DNA from: Burkholderiales bacterium
GTDB lineage: Bacteria; Pseudomonadota; Gammaproteobacteria; Burkholderiales; Burkholderiaceae_C
DNA length: 12,786 nt
NCBI GenBank assembly: GCA_006227785.1
Contig: SBFU01000174.1
Coordinates: 1-12,786 of the forward strand
Reading direction: 5' to 3'
Every line of letters begins with the position of its first letter. Positions within the stretch are counted from its first letter, which is position 1. Shown piece after piece: positions 7,429-12,786 of this stretch. A program made the translations under genes and the position numbers. The notes under the pieces were generated by a model, which saw nothing but the letters and a program-made list of their open reading frames with translations, had not been told where the DNA came from and did not search any database.

Positions 7429-9546
7429 GTGGCCGGACCTCAGGACACAGCCGGACAGGCCGGGCAACGCGAAGCCCGGCAGGCCTTTCGCAAGCAGCTC
7501 AACAAGGTGTACCTCTGGTACACGGGCGGGTTTTTCCTGTTTGTGCTGGCCCTGGCCGTGCTGGAGCAGGCCGGACTGCCCCGCGACTGGATCGGCTTCA
7601 TCTTTCTGCTCGCCACCATTGGTCTCTACGCCGGCATCGGCATCATGAGCCGCACCACCGATGCCACCGAATACTATGTGGCCGGCCGACGCGTGCCGGC
7701 GGTCTACAACGGCATGGCCACAGGTGCCGACTGGATGTCGGCCGCCTCTTTCATCGGAATGGCGGGCACGCTGTACCTGCAGGGCTACAGCGGACTGGCC
7801 TTCATCATGGGCTGGACGGGCGGATACTGTCTGGTGGCGCTCTTGCTGGCACCTTACCTGCGCAAGTTCGGCCAGTTCACCATTCCCGACTTCCTGGGCG
7901 AGCGCTACGGTGGCAACCTGCCGCGGCTGATCGGCATTTTTGCCGCCATCCTGTGCTCGTTCACCTATGTGGTGGCGCAGATCTACGGCGTCGGCCTGAT
8001 CACCTCGCGGCTGACCGGTGTGGCGTTCGAACTGGGTGTGTTCCTGGGCCTGGGCGGCATTCTGGTGTGCTCCTTCCTGGGCGGCATGCGGGCCGTGACC
8101 TGGACCCAGGTCGCCCAGTACATCGTGCTCATCATCGCCTACCTGATTCCGGTGGTCTGGCTCTCGGTCAAGCAGACCGGGGTTCCAGTGCCGCAGGCGG
8201 TCTACGGCTATCAGCTGGAAAAAGTGACTGCCAAGGAGCGCCTGCTGACGCACGACCCGAAGGAGCTGGAGGTGCGCGCGATCTACCGTGAGCGTGAGCG
8301 GGAGCTGGCTGCCAAGCTGAAGGATCCGGCGGCTGCGCTGGTGGCCGACAAGGCGGCGGCCGAAGCCAGGCTGTCCGATCTGCGGGCTGAGGGCGCTGCG
8401 CCTTCGGTCATTGCCGCAGCGGAAAAAGCCGTTTCTGCCTTGCCGCGGGATGAGGCTTCGGCTCGCAAGACCTGGGCAGCGGCCCGGGCGGAGGCGGAGG
8501 TCAAGGCCAAACCCCTGAACGGCATGGCGCCACACGCCCAGCAGTTTGCCGGCGATCCGAAGGGCACCGAACGCGAGCAGGCCGAATTTCACACCTCCAG
8601 GATCAATTTCATGGCCCTGATCTTCTGCCTGATGATCGGGACCGCAGCGCTGCCTCACATCCTGATGCGCTACTACACGGTGCCCAGCGTGCGCGAGGCG
8701 CGCGAATCGGTCACCTGGTCGCTGTTCTTCATTTTCCTGCTGTACTTCACGGCACCGGCGCTGGCCGTGCTGGTCAAGTACGAGGTGTTCCATGTGCTGA
8801 TCGGGACCCCGATCGACCAGTTGCCCCAGTGGGTGGCCTCCTGGAACCGGGTCGACCCCTCACTGATGTCGATCACCGACATCAATGGCGATGGCGTTCT
8901 GCAACTCAACGAAATGAGCATCGGTGGCGACATCATTGTGCTGGCGACCGCCGAAATCGGTGGGCTGCCCTATGTGATTGCCGGTCTGGTCGCCGCCGGC
9001 GGACTGGCCGCCGCGCTGTCCACGGCCGATGGCCTGCTGCTCACGATCGCCAACGCGCTCTCGCACGACATGTACTACAAGATGCTGGACCCCAATGCCT
9101 CGACAGCGCGACGCGTCACGATCTCCAAGGTGATCCTGCTGGTGGTTGCCCTGATGGCGGCCTATGTGGCGGCACAGAAGCCGGCCGACATCCTGTTTCT
9201 GGTGTCGGCGGCCTTTTCGTTCGCGGCGGCGGCCTTTTTCCCGGCCCTGGTGCTGGGTATCTTCTGGAAGCGTGCCACCGGTCCGGCGGCTGCACTGGGC
9301 ATGCTGGCAGGTCTGGCCATCACGTTCTACTACATGGTGATGAACCAGCCCTGGTTGCGGGAGATGTTCGGAGTGACGTCGCCGGTCAGCCTCTGGTGGG
9401 GCATCCAGCCCATCTCGGCCGGCATCTTCGGCGTGCCGCTGGGCTTTGCGGTCATCATTCTGGTGAGCCTGGTCACCCCTCCACCGAGTGCCCGCGTGCA
9501 GGAACTCGTCGAGTACGTGCGCTACCCCAACTTGCCCAACCACTGA
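7429..9546 (+). CDS. Sodium:solute symporter, ActP-like VC_2705 subfamily (probable acetate/carboxylate permease)
   Basis: This is an inner-membrane Na+-coupled carrier of the SSS family (SLC5/PutP fold), 705 residues from the GTG at 7429 (742 if the ATG at 7318 is used). Family marks include YVAGRRVPAVYNGMATGADW, GRPHV-like TAALPHILMRYYTV, GGMRAVTWTQ and LAAALSTADGLLLTIANALS. About 13 hydrophobic helices are visible. Two features are unusual compared with plain ActP: an insert of about 143 residues rich in Ala, Glu, Lys and Arg (bases 8173-8601) between the helix ending VVWLSVK and the helix starting INFMALIF, and an EF-hand-like loop DINGDGVLQLNE (8878-8913) in a later loop. Members of this subfamily are often preceded by a small DUF4212 membrane partner, which is absent here. 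Neighbouring SSS-kinase and CBS/DUF294 genes suggest its expression or activity is controlled by them. Substrate is inferred, not shown. Confidence 0.92.
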   Translation: MAGPQDTAGQAGQREARQAFRKQLNKVYLWYTGGFFLFVLALAVLEQAGLPRDWIGFIFLLATIGLYAGIGIMSRTTDATEYYVAGRRVPAVYNGMATGADWMSAASFIGMAGTLYLQGYSGLAFIMGWTGGYCLVALLLAPYLRKFGQFTIPDFLGERYGGNLPRLIGIFAAILCSFTYVVAQIYGVGLITSRLTGVAFELGVFLGLGGILVCSFLGGMRAVTWTQVAQYIVLIIAYLIPVVWLSVKQTGVPVPQAVYGYQLEKVTAKERLLTHDPKELEVRAIYRERERELAAKLKDPAAALVADKAAAEARLSDLRAEGAAPSVIAAAEKAVSALPRDEASARKTWAAARAEAEVKAKPLNGMAPHAQQFAGDPKGTEREQAEFHTSRINFMALIFCLMIGTAALPHILMRYYTVPSVREARESVTWSLFFIFLLYFTAPALAVLVKYEVFHVLIGTPIDQLPQWVASWNRVDPSLMSITDINGDGVLQLNEMSIGGDIIVLATAEIGGLPYVIAGLVAAGGLAAALSTADGLLLTIANALSHDMYYKMLDPNASTARRVTISKVILLVVALMAAYVAAQKPADILFLVSAAFSFAAAAFFPALVLGIFWKRATGPAAALGMLAGLAITFYYMVMNQPWLREMFGVTSPVSLWWGIQPISAGIFGVPLGFAVIILVSLVTPPPSARVQELVEYVRYPNLPNH

Positions 9547-9552
9547 CCGGTT

Positions 9553-9598
9553 GCCGCGACGGGCCTGCTGCCCTGCCTGCCGCGGCGCCAACGGCGCC
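9553..9598. terminator. Hairpin cluster between convergent symporter and SDR genes
   Basis: GCCGCG (9553-9558) pairs with CGCGGC (9581-9586), and inside it GGGC (9561-9564) pairs with GCCC (9570-9573). Separately, GGCGCC (9584-9589) and GGCGCC (9593-9598) form a 6-bp stem with loop AAC directly against the SDR stop codon. There is no T-run, so factor-independent termination is uncertain. Confidence 0.35.
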
Positions 9599-10342
9599 TC
9601 ACACCGTCATGCCACCCGAGACCTCCAGCACCGCACCGTTGACGTAGCTGGCCTCGTCGCTGGCCAGGAAGGCGTAGGCGTTGGCGATTTCCTCCGGCTG
9701 GCCCAGGCGGCGCAGGGGGACACGGTGTTCCATGTCCTCGATCACCTTCTGTGGGATGGTGCCCAGGATCGGGGTCTGGATGAATCCCGGCGCCACCGCA
9801 TTGACGCGCACACCTTTCGGTCCGAGCTCACGGCTCCAGGTCTTGGTGAAACCGATCACGCCAAACTTGGTGGCGGCGTAGTTGGTCTGGCCGAAATTGC
9901 CATAGATGCCGACCACGCTGGAGGCGTTGAGGATCACACCACCGCCCTGGGCCACCATGATGTCGGCCACCGCCTGCGCGCAATGAAAGACGCCGCGCAG
10001 GTTGACATCGATCACCTGGTCGAACTGCTCCAGTGTCATCTTCTGCAGCCGTGCGTCCTGGGTGATGCCGGCGTTGTTGACCAGCACGTCGATGCGGCCA
10101 AAGCGTTCCTTGACCTGGGCCACCACGGCATCGACCATGTCGCGCTGCGTCACATCCATGACGTGGCCGACCGCGGTGGCGCCTTCGGCCTGGCATTGTT
10201 TGACCGCCTCGTCGACGGACGCCTGCCTGATGTCGCACACGATGACGGTGGCTCCCTCACGGGCGAACTTCAGGGCGGTGGCCAGGCCGATGCCCTGGGC
10301 CGCGCCGGTGATGATGCTGACTTTGCCTTCGAGACGTTTCAT
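9599..10342 (-). CDS. SDR-family oxidoreductase, 3-oxoacyl-ACP/CoA reductase-like (FabG-like)
   Basis: This is a classical short-chain dehydrogenase of 247 residues, a normal family length. The cofactor loop is TGAAQGIG (12-19), the NNAG motif is at 89-92, and the catalytic tetrad is Asn114, Ser142, Tyr155, Lys159 (YAATK). Asp37 at the end of the second strand (VIVCDIRQ) is an acidic residue that in classical SDRs usually selects NAD(H) over NADP(H), which fits an oxidative role in beta-oxidation better than fatty-acid synthesis. It follows the FadJ-like gene by 3 bp (TGA-TCC-ATG) and lacks an obvious Shine-Dalgarno site, so it is probably translated by coupling. The likely substrate is a 3-hydroxyacyl/3-oxoacyl-CoA. 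A PhaB-like or other alcohol-dehydrogenase role cannot be excluded from sequence alone. Confidence 0.9.
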   Translation of the reverse strand: MKRLEGKVSIITGAAQGIGLATALKFAREGATVIVCDIRQASVDEAVKQCQAEGATAVGHVMDVTQRDMVDAVVAQVKERFGRIDVLVNNAGITQDARLQKMTLEQFDQVIDVNLRGVFHCAQAVADIMVAQGGGVILNASSVVGIYGNFGQTNYAATKFGVIGFTKTWSRELGPKGVRVNAVAPGFIQTPILGTIPQKVIEDMEHRVPLRRLGQPEEIANAYAFLASDEASYVNGAVLEVSGGMTV

Positions 10343-10345
10343 GGA

Positions 10346-12505
10346 TCAATACTGGGGTTGGTGCTGGCGAAGGCTGGACTTTACCGCGTCACCCAGGGCG
10401 AATCCCTGACCGTAGCGGGACGCCAGCTGTGCGCAGCGCTCCTCGAAAGCGTCCAGGCCCATGCCGTAGATGAACTGCAAGGCACCGCCCGTCCACGCGG
10501 GGAAGCCGATGCCGAAGATCGATCCGATGTTGCCGTCGTGCACGCTGGTCAGCACGCCCTCGGCCAGACAACGCGCCGTTTCGACAGCCTGGCGGTAGAG
10601 CAGGCGGTCCTTGACGTCTTGCAGGTCCCATGGGGTTTCGGGCTTTTCGAACAAGGTCTTGAGCTGGGGCCACAGCACTTTCTTCTGGCCTTCGGGGTAG
10701 TCGTAGAAGCCACCACCGGCGGCACGGCCGGCCCGGTTGTGCTGTTTGACCATGCGTTCCACCAATGTCTCGCCCGGGGTGGCGACATACTGCCGGCCTT
10801 CCTTCTGGAAATCGGCGCGGGTCTGTTCCAGCACGTGCACCGACAGGCTGAGCGCGGTTTCGTCGAGCACGGCCAGTGGTCCGACCGGCATGCCGGCCTG
10901 CATGGCCGCGTTTTCGATCACCGGCGCCGGGATGCCTTCGCCCAGCATGGCCGCGCCCTCCATCACGAAGGTGCCGAAGGTGCGGCTGGTGTAGAAGCCG
11001 CGCGAGTCGTTCACCACGATGGGCAGCTTGCCCAGTGCCTGCACGTAGTCGTAGGCGCGGGCGATGGTCTCGTCGTCGGTGTCTTTGCCGCGGATGATCT
11101 CGACCAGCTTCATCTTGTCCACCGGGCTGAAGAAGTGGATGCCGACGAACTTCTTCGCATCGCGGCTGGCCTGCGCGAGGCCGGAGATGGGCAGCGTCGA
11201 GGTGTTGCTGGCGAAGAAGCCGCCTTCGGCCAGCATGGGTTCGGCCTCCTTGGTCACCACGGCCTTGAGTTCGCGCTGCTCGAACACGGCTTCGATGATC
11301 AGGTCGCAGCCCTTGAGATCGGCGGCGCTGGCGGTGGGCGTGATCAGGCTCAGGATGCCCTGCTGCTTCTCGGCGCTCATCTGGCCCTTGTCGACCCGCT
11401 TCTGGGTCAGCCGGGTGGTATAGGACCTGCCTTTCTCCGCCATCTCCACACTCACATCCTTGAGCACCGTGGCAATGCCCCTGGAGGCCTGTGCGTAGGC
11501 GATGCCCGCGCCCATCATGCCGGCACCCAGGATGCCCACCTTCTGGGGACGGTACTTCGGAACGTCCTTGGGGCGCGACTGACCGCCCTTGATGGCGTTC
11601 ATGTTGAAGAAGAAGGTGTTGATCATGTTGCGCGCCACCGGCCCGACCATCAGGCTGGCCAGGTAGCGGCTCTCGACGCGCATGGCGGTGTCAAAGTCGA
11701 CCATGGCGCCTTCGACCATGGCGGCCAAGGCGGCCTCCGGGGCAGGGTAGAGGCCGCGCGTCTTCTGTTTCAGTACCGCGGGCGCCACGCTGAGCATGCC
11801 GGCGATCTTGGGGTTGCTCGGCGTGCCACCAGGCATCTTGTAGTCCTTGCGGTCCCAGACGTGGGTGCAGGCCTCGGGCTTGCCCTGGGCGGACTCAATG
11901 AAGGCCAGCGCGCGCGGCATCAGCTCATCGGCGGTGGAGACCAGTTCGTGCACCACGCCGATCTTCATCGCCTCCTCGGGTCCGAAGAGCCGGCTTTCCA
12001 GGATGTAGGGCTGGGCCGCCATCAGGCCGAGCACGCGCGTCATCTTGGTGATGCCGCCGCCACCGGGAATCAGCCCCAACGTGATTTCCGGCAGGCCGAA
12101 CTGGATCTTGGGGTTGTTGACGGCAATGCGGTGGTGACCCACCAGCGCCACCTCCCAGCCGCCGCCAAGGGCGGCACCATTCAGGCAGGACACCACCGGC
12201 ACGCCCTGCGTCTCGATGGTGCGGAAATTCTTCTTGATGCGTTCGATTTCGCGGAACACCCGCGGGCCATCGGCCTGCGTCGATCGCATTACGCCCTTGA
12301 GGTCGGCACCGGCGAAGAAGGTGCTCTTGGCCGACGCGAGCACGATGCCCTTGATCTGTGCCTTGTCCTTGGCCACCTGGGCTGCGACGGCGTCCAGGTC
12401 ATCCTGCCACTGCAGGCACATGGTGTTGACCGGCGAACCTTGTTCGTCGAAGGTGATGGTGGCGATGCCGTTGGCGAGCTCGTAGCGGATGGTTGGGGTG
12501 ATCAT
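10346..12505 (-). CDS. fadJ: Bifunctional enoyl-CoA hydratase / 3-hydroxyacyl-CoA dehydrogenase (FadJ/FadB alpha subunit)
   Basis: This is the multifunctional alpha subunit of beta-oxidation, 719 residues, close to FadJ and FadB lengths. The N-terminal crotonase domain (about 1-190) has the oxyanion-hole stretches FFAGADLK and LNGAALGGG and both catalytic glutamates, Glu118 (GGWEVA) and Glu140 (FGLPEITLG). The dehydrogenase begins with the NAD site GAGMMG (327-332) and has catalytic His457 (GIHFFSP) paired with Glu469 12 residues later. Two C-terminal HCDH segments follow, ending near residue 700. The start at 12505 is chosen because GGAGAA lies just upstream; a longer frame reaching 12664 would run through the intergenic hairpins into the thiolase gene. 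The thiolase lies upstream and the SDR 3 bp downstream, one operon. The thiolase-then-alpha order resembles fadI-fadJ more than fadB-fadA, but the FadJ/FadB choice is not settled by sequence alone. Confidence 0.93.
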   Translation of the reverse strand: MITPTIRYELANGIATITFDEQGSPVNTMCLQWQDDLDAVAAQVAKDKAQIKGIVLASAKSTFFAGADLKGVMRSTQADGPRVFREIERIKKNFRTIETQGVPVVSCLNGAALGGGWEVALVGHHRIAVNNPKIQFGLPEITLGLIPGGGGITKMTRVLGLMAAQPYILESRLFGPEEAMKIGVVHELVSTADELMPRALAFIESAQGKPEACTHVWDRKDYKMPGGTPSNPKIAGMLSVAPAVLKQKTRGLYPAPEAALAAMVEGAMVDFDTAMRVESRYLASLMVGPVARNMINTFFFNMNAIKGGQSRPKDVPKYRPQKVGILGAGMMGAGIAYAQASRGIATVLKDVSVEMAEKGRSYTTRLTQKRVDKGQMSAEKQQGILSLITPTASAADLKGCDLIIEAVFEQRELKAVVTKEAEPMLAEGGFFASNTSTLPISGLAQASRDAKKFVGIHFFSPVDKMKLVEIIRGKDTDDETIARAYDYVQALGKLPIVVNDSRGFYTSRTFGTFVMEGAAMLGEGIPAPVIENAAMQAGMPVGPLAVLDETALSLSVHVLEQTRADFQKEGRQYVATPGETLVERMVKQHNRAGRAAGGGFYDYPEGQKKVLWPQLKTLFEKPETPWDLQDVKDRLLYRQAVETARCLAEGVLTSVHDGNIGSIFGIGFPAWTGGALQFIYGMGLDAFEERCAQLASRYGQGFALGDAVKSSLRQHQPQY

Positions 12506-12509
12506 TTGA

Positions 12510-12515
12510 TTCTCC
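12510..12515 (-). promoter_or_regulatory. Ribosome binding site for the FadJ-like gene
   Basis: On the minus strand GGAGAA (12515 to 12510) precedes the ATG at 12505 by 4 bases (6 from GGAG). This fixes the start and rules out the longer frame extending to 12664. Confidence 0.7.
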
Positions 12516-12533
12516 ACGGGTGCTTTTCCAGAA

Positions 12534-12601
12534 ACACCGCGGAACCGGCTTTGCCGGGCCGCTGGTGTTGCCCCCTTGTAGGGGGTGACGCGCGAAGCGC
12601 G
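12534..12601. repeat. Compound hairpin intergenic element (REP-like candidate)
   Basis: Three stem-loops stand in a row in the 112-bp gap between thiolase and FadJ-like genes. The first (12534-12568) pairs ACACC, GCGG and CCGGC with GCCGG, CCGC and GGTGT, 14 bp with an AA/G internal loop and one bulged T. The second (12571-12585) is CCCCCT-TGT-AGGGGG. The third (12589-12601) is CGCGC-GAA-GCGCG. A G-rich tail follows (12605-12614). Similar CCCCCTTG-GGGGG plus GCGCGAAGCGC strings are familiar to me from Comamonadaceae intergenic regions, so this may be a dispersed repeat; that is recall, not a search result. Confidence 0.5.
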
Positions 12602-12617
12602 GCGCGGGGGTGGGTCG

Positions 12618-12786
<169 letters not shown>

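Overview
The window is GC-rich (roughly two thirds G+C by eye), tightly packed bacterial DNA. Protein content and codon use suggest a betaproteobacterium of the Burkholderiales, most likely Comamonadaceae (Hydrogenophaga/Acidovorax-like). This is inferred from family resemblance only; no rRNA or other marker is present.

Left part (1-5222, + strand) is a signalling operon. It starts inside a sensor kinase in which a sodium/solute symporter (SSS) domain is fused to a histidine kinase (CbrA/CrbS type). A stand-alone receiver protein overlaps it by 4 bp. Next comes an unusual membrane protein with two transmembrane helices, a PAS-like region, a kinase-like region lacking the catalytic motifs, and an intact C-terminal DEDDh 3'-5' exonuclease domain. 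No DNA-binding output domain is encoded here.

Middle part (5241-9546): a convergent gene encodes a cNMP-fold / two-CBS / DUF294 nucleotidyltransferase protein. A 331-bp divergent spacer with a possible FNR/ANR box separates it from a + strand SSS transporter of the ActP-like VC_2705 subfamily. That transporter carries a large charged insert and an EF-hand-like loop. Two SSS proteins (one a sensor, one a carrier), a receiver, a nucleotidyltransferase and an exonuclease therefore sit together. I read this as a candidate acetate or short-carboxylate sensing and uptake module.

Right part (9599-12786, - strand) is a fatty-acid beta-oxidation operon read right to left: the end of a thiolase, a hairpin-rich intergenic element, a bifunctional enoyl-CoA hydratase/3-hydroxyacyl-CoA dehydrogenase (FadJ-like), and 3 bp further an SDR-family dehydrogenase. 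Beta-oxidation yields acetyl-CoA, so acetate handling and fatty-acid degradation are metabolically linked here, though the sequence alone does not show co-regulation.

No tRNA, rRNA, CRISPR array, insertion sequence or phage gene was seen. Most remaining long reading frames are GC-driven antisense shadows.
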